Shown: positions 20,586 to 32,340 of the stretch, piece by piece | How positions within the stretch are numbered: the stretch's first letter is position 1 | Layout: each line of letters starts with the position of its first letter | Source: Ctenosaura bakeri | Lineage: Eukaryota; Chordata; Lepidosauria; Squamata; Iguanidae | Direction: 5' to 3' | DNA: 64,000 bases | Assembly (NCBI GenBank): GCA_948474755.1 | Contig: CAOLHI010000252.1 | Coordinates: forward strand, 62,001 to 126,000 | The notes under the pieces: generated by a model | Databases searched by the model: none | Seen by the model: the letters and a program-made list of their open reading frames with translations, nothing else | Told to the model about the DNA's origin: nothing | Program-made: the position numbers and the translations under genes

Positions 20586-22764
20586 CTAATCTCTGAAAAG
20601 AAGAGTGTTCTTGCAGCTGATGCAAGGATTATGCCAATTTTCAGGAGAACAAAAGACTGGTGCATCAAAATCATTCAAATAACACACCACCTGAATGATC
20701 CTTAGATTTCTACTAAAGACACTGCACTCTTCCTATGAGAAGTATCTGAATTCTTTTTTAATATAATCACACTAGTTCCCCGGAATACAAACGTGCTCAT
20801 GCTAAAAGGCTATTTCATTTAACAGCTAAAACTGATGCATGGCTAGCCACAAGGCTTGGTTTCTGTTGATTTTCCAGCTATTCGCGATCATTTGTTCTTG
20901 GGCATTTCTTTCCTCTGAAATCCAGCATTGCTCAACATGCCAGCCTGAGCTACTTGCTTAGCAGGACAAATCAGTTTTATTGACTTATCAAGAATCATAG
21001 TAACAACTTGATCTGTCTCTCTCTCCCTCTCTCTCTCTCTCCCATTCTCTCTCTCTCTCTCCCTGTTTCTCTGCTCTTTTTATTCCAAAGCAGGCAACTA
21101 TAAACCCTGAGGGATGTGAAAAAGGAAAGATGCAAAATATAGTCCATAATCTATGAGAGTTTATGAAAGATGCTCCCAAGTAAGAAGCTAAGTTCAGATT
21201 TAAATGTCTACCTTTCGGCAAGGCAACAGCATTGATCCCTTACTGGCCAAATAGGAAATCTATATCTAACTAGGAAGTTTAATTGGCATTGTTGGGGCTG
21301 ACACTGATGTTCAGTTACAATTTGAAAGAAGCAAAAGTTTTAGTTGTATCCTCCACAATCCTTAAAAAGTTGTTTCACAGCAAGTTCTGTGCCGTCTGAA
21401 GTTCTGTGTCAAGTCTCCCAACCAACGATTTCTTTCAGAGGCTGATGATTGCTAATTCATCTTGAACTTGCATAGCATGACGCAACAGACAAATGGTTTA
21501 AATTATAGCACAAATGTGGCTGAGCAGAGGTACCAGTTCTCAAGATTTGACCAACAACATTATTCTTCCGCAGGTATTTCAAGACAACAGGCCATGACAA
21601 AAGGCTTGTCTGAACGCTTTGGGTGAGACGGAATACACACACAGATAGCTTTGCTTTCCTGGACCACGTATTGTTGGAAAATTACCAGCATTCTTTCCCC
21701 CCCCCATTTCGTTGTTAGAACAAATGGGATAGTTAGCTCACAGGGCTGCCTCTTGTGTGTGCATGCTCTATCTTTCACACTTACTCTCTCTGCTTTTATT
21801 GCATGATCATAAATACCTTTAGGGCCCAGGTCATCAGACCATGAGATCCAGAACTGTATCCTGATAGGAAGAAAGTTAAGTCTTCCCAAAAGAGAAGGAG
21901 ACATCTTTTAGTCTTCTTTGTTCCTCTCTCCCTCATGGATGCTATCCTATGGAATCTGCATGCCTCCAAACCATCAAGATGGTGGTGAGTGATACCGGAG
22001 ATTATCCTCTACCTCTTTAGTTAGTTAAGGTAGCAAGTTAGCAATGGATATGTAGATGGAGAAGTCTTTAGTAAACTTCCAAGTGTTTATTCAAAGCTAC
22101 CTGTGTGTATTGCATTTAATTGGATCAAGTATTCTCAAGCCACGAGTACTTTAACAAAGAGAACTTTACCCGCTTCTTCTGCACAATTCTGCTAATAAGA
22201 TTAAATCATAACCGGTTTGGTCTTATTTCCTACACGTATATGTTAAAAAAGAAAAGAAAAACTCTTCTAGGAAAGGTTTCAGTGAGAAAATGAAGAGAAT
22301 CAATACGAGACCATTTACCTGACGGGCAAAACAGAGGAAACAGAAGGAAATGTGATGCGGTTTGGATGCTTATGAAGGCAAAACTGATACATCTCTCCAG
22401 CAGTGAGTCCCTTTCTTCAATTCATGAAGCCCTTGTAGTCAGTCCAACTCCTCCATGGGTTAGGGAAGGCTGGTCTGGAGAAAGGGGAGCCTATAGCTGA
22501 TCGTGCTTATGGATCATGGTTTCCCAGGGCTCCACAAAAAGAAGACACACTTTTGACCCCTCATGTTGTAACGGTACACTCCTTGGAAACTCCTCGCTGA
22601 GAACTCTTCTTCCATCACCAAACACAAGAGGAAGCAATCTTCTTTTATATCGCAAATATCATTCTGTCTGCATGTACACTTATTTTGACTTCCATGGGCA
22701 TCTCAATACTAACAATTTCACTTCTGCAATGCTCAGAGACCCAATCCCATTGAAATTTTGATAG
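20586..22764. other. Mostly unique sequence, no confirmed gene
   Basis: Apart from a pyrimidine-rich microsatellite, nothing is recognised. Open frames are short and lack domains. Confidence 0.4.
21015..21062. repeat. (CT)n microsatellite
   Basis: CTCTCTCTC runs interrupted by CCCATT and CC. Confidence 0.9.
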
Positions 22765-22960
22765 AGTCATCGAATCATAGAGTTAGAAGAGACCCCAGGG
22801 GCCATCCAGTCCAACCCCCTGCCATGCAGGAACCCACATCAAAGCACTCCTGACAGAGGGCCATCCAGCCTCTGCTGAAAAACCTCCAAAGAAGGAGACT
22901 CCACCACACCCCGAGGCACACCCCGAGGCACACCCCAAGGCAGGGTATTACACTGCTGAA
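22765..22960 (-). mobile_element. CR1-type LINE 3' fragment with internal 12-bp triplication
   Basis: On the plus strand: 'CGAATCATAGAGTTAGAAGA', 'GGCCATCCAGTCCAACCCCC' and 'GAAGGAGACTCCACCACACC', the inverted 3' end of CR1. ACACCCCGAGGC is then repeated three times (about 22906-22941) where other copies have it once. Confidence 0.85.
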
Positions 22961-23249
22961 CAGCAGCAATTTTGCTTTGACTTTCCTCTTTCTTGGGTTT
23001 ACTTCCAGATGTTTACTTCACAACAGCTGAAATTTCTCTGACTGTGGTGCAGGGCTTTATTATTGTAAACTATTTTTTTTTTCCTTGTCCAAATAATATG
23101 GGATTGATGGGAATTCACAAACTGAACTTCTAGCATCTAGAAGATTGTGCTCAGATGCAGCTGACACTTATATAAAAATTCTTATTTGGGGAATGTAAAC
23201 CCATCCAACTTCCAGTCTCCGCATACCTAACTGCTGCACTGCTAAACTG

Positions 23250-23492
23250 AATGTGTTGTTGTGTGCCTTCAAGTTGGTTCCAGCTTATGGTGAGCCTAAG
23301 GCTAACCCATCACAGGGTTTTCATGGCAAGATTTGTTCAAGTGGGGTTTCCCATTGCCTTCCTCTGAGGCTGAGAGTATATGATTTGCCCAAGGTTACCT
23401 AGCAGGTTTCCATGACAGAACAGAGATTTGAACCCTGGGCTCCCAAAGTCCTAGTATAACACTCAAACCACTGCACTGTACTGGTTCTCTTT
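23250..23492 (-). mobile_element. tRNA-derived SINE, full length
   Basis: On the minus strand it starts at the right end with the tRNA-like head (A box in GTGGTTTGAGTG, B box near GGTTCAAATC) and runs into the body. The body's plus-strand complement includes 'GTGCCTTCAAGTTGGTTCCA', 'CACAGGGTTTTCATGGCAAG', 'CATTGCCTTCCTCTGAGGCT'. It ends in a TGTTGTTG tail. TAAACTG at 23243-23249 and 23493-23499 is a likely target-site duplication. Confidence 0.88.
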
Positions 23493-23499
23493 TAAACTG

Positions 23500-24654
23500 C
23501 CTCTCAAAATGTCCACCTGACATCTGAATACTGATCTTTATTCCACAGGAGAAGGGAGACATTCATCTTCAGAAAGTTGAAAGAAGAACAGTGATCTTTT
23601 GATACACGATTATGGATGCAAACAGGTTTGTTTTGTTTTGCAGAGACCTCTGAAAATCACATCGCACTGCAAATAGTAATGCCAAGGGCAACCTTTCCAA
23701 CTATAACCTAAAGTAGGGCCGTGGATCTTTTTTTGTATCAGGGGCCAAATTCTCTCCATCTGCTACTGGTGGTTGTGGTGGGGTTGATGATGGTGGGAGC
23801 AGAGCCAAAAACAGGGAGATGCTGTCTCTTTCTTCCTTGATACTATCTTTTCTGACACCACCACTCCACTCCCAGCAAGTTGCTACAGACAGAAAGAGGT
23901 CTCTTGCCAAAGATCTAAATGGATTCCTTGCAGAACACTTTTGAAATGAGGCCAAAGACTGCAAGAATCATTTCAAGAAGAATTGGTGGTCCACTCCTTC
24001 CCCTCTGCACCCTCACAGAACTCTATCAACAGTTACCATCTGAGACGGTTTCCACAACTTTCTTCCAACCATCAGTTCCATTTCTCAATTGCTTTCCCCC
24101 TCTTAATATATACATTTGTATTACCGTATGTACAATGCATGCCTGACTGGCAAAAACAACTTAAACAGTAACATACATAACACAAATTTCTATGAACTGT
24201 AGCCTGAGATCCCAAGACTAGCAGTGGTACTGAGCTCATCTGCTGCACAGATTACTTCTCGTCAATAAAAGCCAACCTGACAATGGCCTTTTCACCCATA
24301 GCATTTCCAAAAATTATTAAATAAAATGTGATATTTAATCTCACAGTCCTTTCCAAGTAGCTGCCTCACCTAGCTGTTCCAGATCTTACACATGTGCATA
24401 TTTGGGATTTCCGCTCACTGTATAACATATGCTGTTTAATTTTAGAAATGTTACTTTAAAGGCAAACATTAGGGAGAGTGAGATGGCCACCTCAGGCAGA
24501 TGATTTGAGATTACATAAAAGAAGAGCAGCAAACTGTTGAGTCATCTGTTGTTGTTGTTCTTTTTGTTGTCGTTTTTGCTGTTGCTGCTGTTGCCAGAGA
24601 AGGGGAGAAGTACTTGTGGGATTTTTCACCTCACATGGATTTCCTTGGCTATTG
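23500..24654. other. Unassigned sequence
   Basis: No gene or repeat family was seen, except for a degenerate GTT/GCT-rich stretch at 24547-24595. Confidence 0.4.
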
Positions 24655-24850
24655 CATGACTCATTGGAAAAGATAATGTTCAGTGAAGTTGAAGCAAGTA
24701 GAAAACCAGGCCCACATTGCAAATGGATTGACCCATTAAGGAGCCAGGTTTGAAAGACTCAAACAGGTTTGTTATTAACAGGAACTCTTAGAGATACCTC
24801 ATTCATAGTTTTGCCGTAAGTCAAAGTTGACTAGATGGCAAATAATGGGT
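24655..24850 (+). mobile_element. BovB (RTE) LINE 3' end, decayed
   Basis: 'ATTGGAAAAGATAATGTTCA', 'GTGAAGTTGAAGCAAGTAG' and the terminal 'TTGCCGTAAGTCAAAGTTGA' follow the order of BovB 3' ends at 49.6 and 56.0 kb. It is heavily diverged. Confidence 0.65.
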
Positions 24851-25156
24851 TGGGCTGGTAGTCATTTGTTAATCCACATCAGTTTGCAAGATGTCTTAAA
24901 CTGTCCCTGGAGGTGGCAACTCAGTTTATCATGATGTTGCGTATTAGCTTTTGGTATAACTCCATGCCCTAAAACAAGCAGAAGGAACATCCTGGATCAT
25001 CATCACTGGCAAATTTCTGATGGTCTGCTTGGTACTAGGAATCTTGCAAGGAATGCTAGGAAAATTTGGGAGGCTCTTACTATGAACTTAGACAAGAGTT
25101 CCTTGTTATCCTTGATGTCATTTGCCATCAAGTCAGCTTTGAAGTATGGCAGCCAT

Positions 25157-25190
25157 ATGAATGAATGAATGAATGAATGAATGAATGAAT
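25157..25190. repeat. (TGAA)n microsatellite
   Basis: About eight uninterrupted ATGA/TGAA units are present. Confidence 0.95.
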
Positions 25191-25204
25191 GCATGGATGA
25201 TATG

Positions 25205-25415
25205 CAAGAGCCCCAGTCATCAACCGCCTTGTTTAGGTCTTGCAAACTCAGGGCTGAGGCTTTTTTAACTGAGTTGAATCAATACCCATCTTCTTCTTTT
25301 CCTATTGTCCTCCACTCCACAAAGCATTATTCTCTTCTCCAGTGAGTCACACCATCTCATGATATGTCCAAAGTATGACAGCCTCAGTTTAGCTATCCTG
25401 GTTTCCTATTCAAAA
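25205..25415 (-). mobile_element. BovB (RTE) LINE fragment
   Basis: On the plus strand: 'GGTCTTGCAAACTCAGGGCT', 'CTATTGTCCTCCACTCCACA', 'CATGATATGTCCAAAGTATG', the reverse complement of the BovB 3' segment. It is oriented opposite to the fragment at 24655. Confidence 0.75.
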
Positions 25416-26890
25416 TCAGTTAAGATTTTATTATTATTTATTTTTCTGATGATTCAATGTGTTGCTCACCCTATAACAAATTCTTCTCAGGGCAATACAG
25501 TTATGTGTTAGTAAAAGAGCCAAAGCATGTCTCTTGTAAATGTAGCACACATTAGTAGACCAGAAGGATTCCATAGTAAGCCATGATTGAGCTCATCCCT
25601 CTGCTAACGTCTGAATTAATTTCTCCAGGTCTGGACGTTGAAAATCACTGTCAGCAGGCAGAAAAGGATATAAATTTCTCCACCATGGCATATGGGAGAT
25701 GTTCACAAGAAAATCATGTGGTTGCTTCTGCATTTTAGCGGATGCAATGCCTTATTCATACAGCCACAGAAACTACTTGATCTGTGTCTCACCCCCACCC
25801 TCCAAAAATAATTCCCCCTCGCTGTTGCCTGAGCCTTTCAATACAGCTCCACAGGTAGCAAATTGAAATGTTTAGTGGTCCATTGCAGACAGATTGAATC
25901 TGAAAAGAATACGGCAATAAGAACGGAGCTCAGCATCAATATCATATGGTAAAGCTCTCATGCTCAAGATGGCAATGATGTCGGATGAATGACTGAGCAT
26001 TTGTTAAACTCCTGCCATTGTGAAAGCAACCTATTATTTTCCTGGTTGTGCTCTGAAATGCCTCAATCACTGACTGAACAAAGTGAGTGAGAAATAATAC
26101 TGTTCGTTTTCTATTGCCTTTGTTCAATAAAGCCATTGTGGTTGAGCACATCCTCCATGCAGTTTTTATCAACAACTTTGCTAATATTCCCTCGCCCCAC
26201 ACACACACACACACACAAATTCTTTTTTAAAATCCTCACTTTTTCTATAGCACTATTCTGATGAATGGCTGATCTATTTAAAAGTTGTATGTCTTTGAAA
26301 AAAAGACTGTTTCATTCCAACATACGGATGTCTGATACAATCCAGTAATACAAAGATCTCACTTAAGGATTTGTCTTATTTAAAGAAATTTTAAAAAAAG
26401 CAAATGTAGCTTTAAAACTATGGGAAGGTTACAGTTTCAAGAGGTTCAAATCTACAAGCCATTCCTGTCTAAAGACAGCAGTGTTATCACTCACTAGTCA
26501 CAATGAGATGTCCCATGACTATCTCTCCAGTCCTACCTTCACATCTGAGTGAATGGAAGACATTTCAAGTTTCAGCATAACTCCCCCCTGCCATCTTAAG
26601 GAATGTGGATTCCTTCTTTGTTTCTAAGAGATAGCCTTCCTCAACCCACTGCTCTTGAAATGTGTCAGTCTAGTCTGGCATGGCCAATGAGTATACTGGC
26701 CAAGGACAATAGGATTCATGGTCCAACACATCTGGACATCAGGTGGAAGGCCAAAGAGCACCAGCATGGACTACAATGAATGGTCCGTCCCAGCCAAGTA
26801 TTCTGTCTTCCAAGCCAGCTGAAACTGGCTGGGTTCACCAGTGACTTACAAAGTTGGTCCAAGAGCCCAACGGCCTGAGGCTGAGATCAA
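25416..26890. other. Mostly unique sequence
   Basis: No gene was recognised. A conserved-element-like block lies at about 25890-26190 (see separate entry), then a (CA)n at 26199-26217 and a decayed foldback fragment at about 26650-26750. Confidence 0.4.
25890..26190. promoter_or_regulatory. Possible conserved non-coding element
   Basis: This repeat-free block has ATCATATGGTAAAGCTCTCA, CCTATTATTTTCC, TTGCCTTTGTTCAATAAAGC and CCATTGTGGTTGAGC, that is, two SOX-like words (CTTTGTT, CCATTGT) with a RUNX-like TGTGGTT. Motif evidence only. Confidence 0.25.
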
Positions 26891-27093
26891 GGGCTTTTCC
26901 GCCCTACACTGTTATAGTGCTATTATTCCACTTTCAACATCCTGTGGAATTCTGGGGTTTGTAATTTACCAAACCAAAAGAGCTCATTGGCAGAGAATCG
27001 TAAATACCCCTCCCTAAACTGCAAACCCCAGGATTCCATAGGAATGTTGAAAGTGGAATAATAGCACTATAACAGTGTAATGCGGAAAGGCCC
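26891..27093. mobile_element. Palindromic MITE, GGCC-type family, copy 3
   Basis: It runs from GGGCTTTTCCGCCCTACACT to GTAATGCGGAAAGGCCC and is flanked by CAA at 26888-26890 and 27094-27096. It is the fullest copy (203 bp) with both inner segments (GGAATTCTGGGGTTTG and CAAACCCCAGGATTCC) intact. Confidence 0.88.
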
Positions 27094-27096
27094 CAA

Positions 27097-28108
27097 GTCT
27101 TTTCGAAAATGAGGGAAAAAGCAGAGCCTGGAAGGTTACTTTTGAAAAGCTATTTATTCCTGTTGCCTATTGTAGTGTTTGAAAAGTAGTCTGTTCTCAT
27201 TGATTATCACATGGGTAAATCTCTTTTCAGTACTCATTACTTTTGCATTACTTGGTAAAAAAAAAAAAAAACGACAAAAAAAACCATTGAGAATGAGAAA
27301 AGAATGTCCTAAAACTTGAAAATCTTGTCAAAGTACTTTTACCATGACTAAAAATATCCTTAAGAAGTAAGTTTAAAGTGTAAGTAAAAACTTTTAGTCC
27401 AAGTAACTTTGTTTCTGCTCCATTTTGAAATATAGCTTTATTGCACTCTTGTTACTAAGAAATGTAATTTGTTAGAGGTAACAACACTGTTTGTAATTCA
27501 TTACTTCCCCACTTTTGGGAAGAAGGGCAGGCTCATAACTGAAAGCTGTATGAAGCTTCTAAGCTGGACAGAGAATCTGGCACTTTAGTCTTGCCTGGCC
27601 TGCCAGTTGGTTCTTTTGATAATTCTTTTATATTTCATTATTTTTATTCCATGAATAGTTAAAAAACAGAAACAACAAAACAAAACACAGAAATATAAAT
27701 ATCATTAAGAGAAAAGGGAAAAAGAGATGATGTACATATACATATGATATCAAGATGTAAACATAGAATTATTTACAAATATAATAATTTTTCTTTTTTT
27801 TAAAAAAGTATTTCATATCTGCTAGGTAGGTTTGATAATCTGATAATCTGCGAGGTTCTTTTGATAATTCTACCCTGTACAATTGCACAGGGCACAGGGA
27901 GATAAAGAAAGGGGGAGATAGAAGAAAGCACGGGAATGCTAGTTCCCCCTAAATCATCCCCCAACTTGGATAGCCTTGGCAACTGCCTCATTGAGTGGAA
28001 AATGCTGCTGGTGAATACCATATCCATTATATTGTAATTTTTGGGTATGTTTAACTGTTGGAAGCCACTCCGATTCCCAACTGGGAAACAGGTGGGATAT
28101 AAATACAT
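27097..28108. other. Unassigned AT-rich sequence
   Basis: No gene or repeat family was recognised, other than A-runs near 27257-27290. Confidence 0.4.
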
Positions 28109-28109
28109 A

Positions 28110-28200
28110 TACAGTCAGTTCTCCACATTTGTGGACTGCACTTTCACGGATTTGATTATTTGTGAGTATCTCCAACCTCTGATCCCCCCTACACCTCAAG
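28110..28200 (+). mobile_element. Single Tigger/pogo-like terminus
   Basis: 'TACAGTCAGTTCTCCACATT', 'TGTGGACTGCACTTTCACGG' and 'ATTTGATTATTTGTGAGTAT' match the left end of the element at 61068. I could not find the partner end within the next kilobase, so this looks like a truncated or highly diverged copy. Confidence 0.6.
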
Positions 28201-28439
28201 TGCTGCTTTTCGGGGAACTTTCCCTCTCAGCAGCTCTGATTAGGCCATGCAGCCCTGTAAAAGCCCACTTCTGGTGGTCCTTCTCTTCCCCCTTCTCCAC
28301 TAGCTGCTGCTTGGCTCCATAGATGGTGCTGCCAGGAATGGTGTGGCTTCTTCAACCATGGAGATAGACTTATACAAGTGATGGGTTACACCTTGCAGGC
28401 ATGGACAGAAACATTTTTGCTAAGAGTCTCACAAACCTG

Positions 28440-28770
28440 ATCAGGAGGGCTTTAAACTGAGTTATGACCACAATGGCCATCCAGTCCAACCCCATTCTGC
28501 CATGCGAGAAGACACAACCAAAGCATTCCTGACAGATGTCCATCCAACCCATTTAAAACTTCCAAAGAAGGAGACTCCACACCATTCCAAGGTAGGGGGT
28601 TGGACTCGATGACCCTTCTGGTCTCTTTCTAGTCCATTTCCACACTAGACTTTGAGGCCCCTCCCTAAACTGCAAACCCCAGGATTCCATAGGATGTTGA
28701 AAGTGGAATAATAGTATTATAACAGCCTAGTGCAGAAATGACCTAAGTCATAGTCTCTGATTCTATGAAC
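28440..28770. mobile_element. CR1-type LINE fragments in opposite orientation, with a MITE inside
   Basis: 28465-28590 is minus-strand CR1 3' sequence ('GGCCATCCAGTCCAACCCCA'). 28593-28630 is plus-strand CR1 3' sequence ('GGGGGTTGGACTCGATGACC'), continuing after the MITE as 'TGATTCTATGAACC'. The two CR1 pieces therefore face each other. Confidence 0.6.
28632..28743. mobile_element. Palindromic MITE, GGCC-type family, copy 4 (deleted)
   Basis: The left terminus GTCCATTTCCACACTAGAC is followed almost at once by the centre-right part 'CTCCCTAAACTGCAAACCCC' and the right arm ending GCAGAAATGACC. Most of the left arm is deleted, so it can no longer fold over its full length. Flanks are CTA and TAA, not a clean duplication. 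Confidence 0.8.
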
Positions 28771-31700
28771 CTTAGGTCATCCAGGTGTTTGGGACTTCAG
28801 TTTCTAGAACTTCTGTAGACTGGTCATACTGGCTGGAACCTCTGTGAGCTGAAATCCAAACAGGAATGCTAGTTGTCTCTGATCAGTGTTGTGATTCTAG
28901 TGTATCTAAAACAGATTTCATTAGCCTTGTCGAATGTATCACTGAAATTCCTTTTCAGGCAGCAAGTTTGTATAAGAAGGGAAAATCTTTACAGTTATCA
29001 ACAGGTAGTAACACAGACAGTAAAAGAGAATCTTTATTTCTAAGGATACAGCTTTATTTGGAAGTTCTACCATGTTTATAAGTGGAATCCTAGAAATCTG
29101 GTTTACCTGGGCTTAAATCTATTAAACACAGCGGAACCTCCTTCCCCCAAATAACTGGACTCCATTAGTAAAAGTGGTCTATCCGTGCACAGAACTAGGC
29201 TGCAAACCTCCTGTTTGAAGATCTCGACACTATCAAAGCCTGTATTTCATTCTGGGTCTTCTACATTTCTAGTGATGTAGTATTTACTTGGGGGAGAAGA
29301 AACAAGAATGGTTTCTACGTTCTAAATGGCTGATCTGTGGTTTGAACTTCCTTGCTTTTGTGTGCCACAATTGCAACCAGAAGTTATTTTGCTTTAAATC
29401 CAATTCTTTTTCCTCCTTCTTTTCAGGGACTAATACAAGAAAACAAAGATTAAAGCCAGAGAATATAAAAACAAAGTAAAACCAGCAGCAGAGAATAGAA
29501 CATTTTCAGCATATAAAACAAATTAAACCCAGCAATGGGGTGCTAGTGCTGGAAATGGAAATGAATCGGTTTCCAAAATTAACCTCTCCATACCTCCTGA
29601 GACCTGTTCTGACAAAAGTGCACATTGCTTCAAAAATCTGCACACATGCCTAGCTCCTGATGGCCTTTTTAAAACTTCAGAACAAAGCTTTTTCTGCTGT
29701 TAAATCCGTTAGTGGGTGGTGGCAGTGGGAATGCCTTCCCTTGTAAAGGCAAGGGGGGAAATATTTAAGTCCACTCATTAAGGGTTCTCTGCATTCCCCT
29801 CTGTTAATTTGCAGCCTCTGGGATACTGTACCTTTTATATGTGTGATGATGGGATTTGTAGTCCAACAATGGGACCATCATCAGATTATGGAGGACTGCT
29901 ATACCCTCAGGATTGTTTTTGCTATTTGTTAAACTAACCTTGGCCAGAGGAAAAAAACAACTCTAACAGCAAATCAGCCTAGAGAACTTCCTCACTACTT
30001 GTTTTTTAGTAAGGTATCAGTTGGTCTAGTTGTGGTATAAGTAATTCTTCCCTTTTTTTCTCCCCTTATGAATATTGTATATTCCATATTGTAAAATTTG
30101 TTGATGTTACGTACTGTATTATGTTATATGCTATATTTGAAAAAAGTGTGTATGTAAATATTTTAAGAATCCACTTTTAATAAAAATAATTTGAAAAAGG
30201 AAAAAAAACACAATTCTAAGGATAGAGCAGCCTTCTATACTGCATAATCTTTTATTTGCATTTTTTTAATTAAAAACCATACACTGCATAATCTTTATGA
30301 GCTTAGACTACACCATCCTGGTGTCACACACAGTAAAGGGAGCTATAGCCCACATATGCAGCTGATCTCGGTTTCAGGAAGCATGGATGATGTTGCAGTA
30401 TCTGCTTCTGTCTCACTTTAATATGAAGGTGCCACCAAAATGAGGAGAAAAGTATTTGCTGTCCTTTGAAGGGCATTTAAAAACTTTTCGAACAAACCTT
30501 ATTCTGCAGTGAAATCATCTGTCAGGGTGGTGGTGATGCCTTCCCTCATACAGAAATAAAAAAAAAAAATAGTAATTTTCCCACCAGTGTTCTTCTGTCT
30601 TTTGTCTGACATGAAAATAAGACTGTTTCCCTTGAATCTTCATAACGATTCATGTGATTTCACCACCTCTGTGGGACTTACCCAATTTCACTATTCCCCC
30701 AGCCTTTTACCGTGCACCAGGTACTGAATTTTTACAAGCCCAATCTGGTTCTAGTTAAACACAAGCCTTTGATTGTGGTTTAATATAATGGCCCATATGC
30801 TCCTAGGCAGCTGTCTTTCGTGCTCAATATCCACAGCAACAGGGAGAGCTCTTCTCGACAACAATGTTATTTCCCTTGGAGAAGAAGGTTGTCTGTGGTG
30901 TAACTCATTGGAGATGGGGCCTCTGTTCTCCAGCACAGTGCTAGAAACTCCCTTGCAGTGGGCTTCTGTTGAAGGAGGATTCAGCTGAGATATGCAGCCG
31001 CTCTCTTCATGGCTACCAGGAGGGGTATGCATGCGTTCTAGGATGCTAGATGACTTTCAATTTCATTTCTTCACCCATATCATCCCAAGGAGAGTTATAG
31101 ATACAAAATCCAAAACTCCACAAAACAGCGGTATCTGTATTGGACCAATTTTAAAAAAGCACAAACTAAATCACGATGTGTTTTGTGTTGTTTTTTTCAG
31201 CTGGTCCAATAAGGTATCATTGTTTTATAGATTTTGGATTTTGTTGTATTTTGCTGCAAGGCCAACATAGCTAACTGTTAATACGTTTCCTATCTATGTA
31301 ATTTATTATTGATCTTTTATCTGCCCATCAATCAACGCAGTCCAGTCACAGTAGGTATTTTACTTTGTTTTGGAAGATGGGGAACACCAAGAGTTTCACT
31401 TCCTTGGAGGTTATCAGGGAACTCCCCAAAATCAGAGGCAATCGTCACTGGTATAGGTTACAAATTCACAATAGGGTAATTGTGCCAGACTTGCTGGGGA
31501 TGTTTGTCACCACACTGTCTAAAAGCAGCCAAGAAAATGGCTTTTTTAGAAGTCAATGATAGAGGATCATTGCAAGGAGCACGTGAAACTTGCATGGTGC
31601 AGACTGGAGTTTAGAAAAGAATGTGGAGCTGAAGACAACGAAGCAAAGCTTCTTCTAAGTCTCCAACTCCATGTTGGATGTGCCAGGCTCAGGATCTTGC

Positions 31701-32340
31701 CAAGCCTCCATCAGTGCCCTTGGCTCTTAGTTTGGCTACATGAAGGAGGGACCACCGAGCTTAAAGCTAAGAATCCTTAACAACTACAACACTTTTCCCC
31801 ACTGTGAGTCATAATCTGCCCCAGAGGTGCAAGGAAGCTCAGCACAGAAATCCATAATCTCACTAGTACAGCTATGTTCACAGAATAGATTCCCCTCAGG
31901 TATTCCTAGACAAGTAGCCAAGCTCTCAATGTGTTTGGGCAGCACCACTAAAATAGGCATTGTTTAAATGCAGAGATGGATATTTCATCAGGGGTGAAGT
32001 TCTCTGAGTAAATGAGGTACCAAGATGCCACAGATACCCCCTTACATACAAAAAGGCAGCATTTACATTGGTATGTCCCTTAACTTTGACCACTAAGACC
32101 CTTTTAGGCAGTGAAACTGAATCTAGCATGGGCCACATTAAACTTACTCCTGAAAGCACATGAATATGATCGGTATTCTTGGTTGCTTATACGTTGCTTA
32201 TTCCCAATTCTTTATCACTTTTTCTTCACATCACTTCCCCTACCTCCAAATTTATGGAAATGTCTCCTTCGGCTAATGGTGTTGTCTCTTCCACAAAAAG
32301 CTGACAGAAAAGATAATACTGAATAGATGGACCAATGATA
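28770..32340. other. Mostly unique sequence, no confirmed gene
   Basis: No exon or RNA gene was recognised. A LINE-like 3' terminus with poly(A) may lie at 30040-30210 ('AATCCACTTTTAATAAAAAT' then A-rich). A DNA-repeat-like part at 31130-31270 has GGACCAA and TTGGTCC-type inverted words around 31141 and 31203. Confidence 0.35.
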
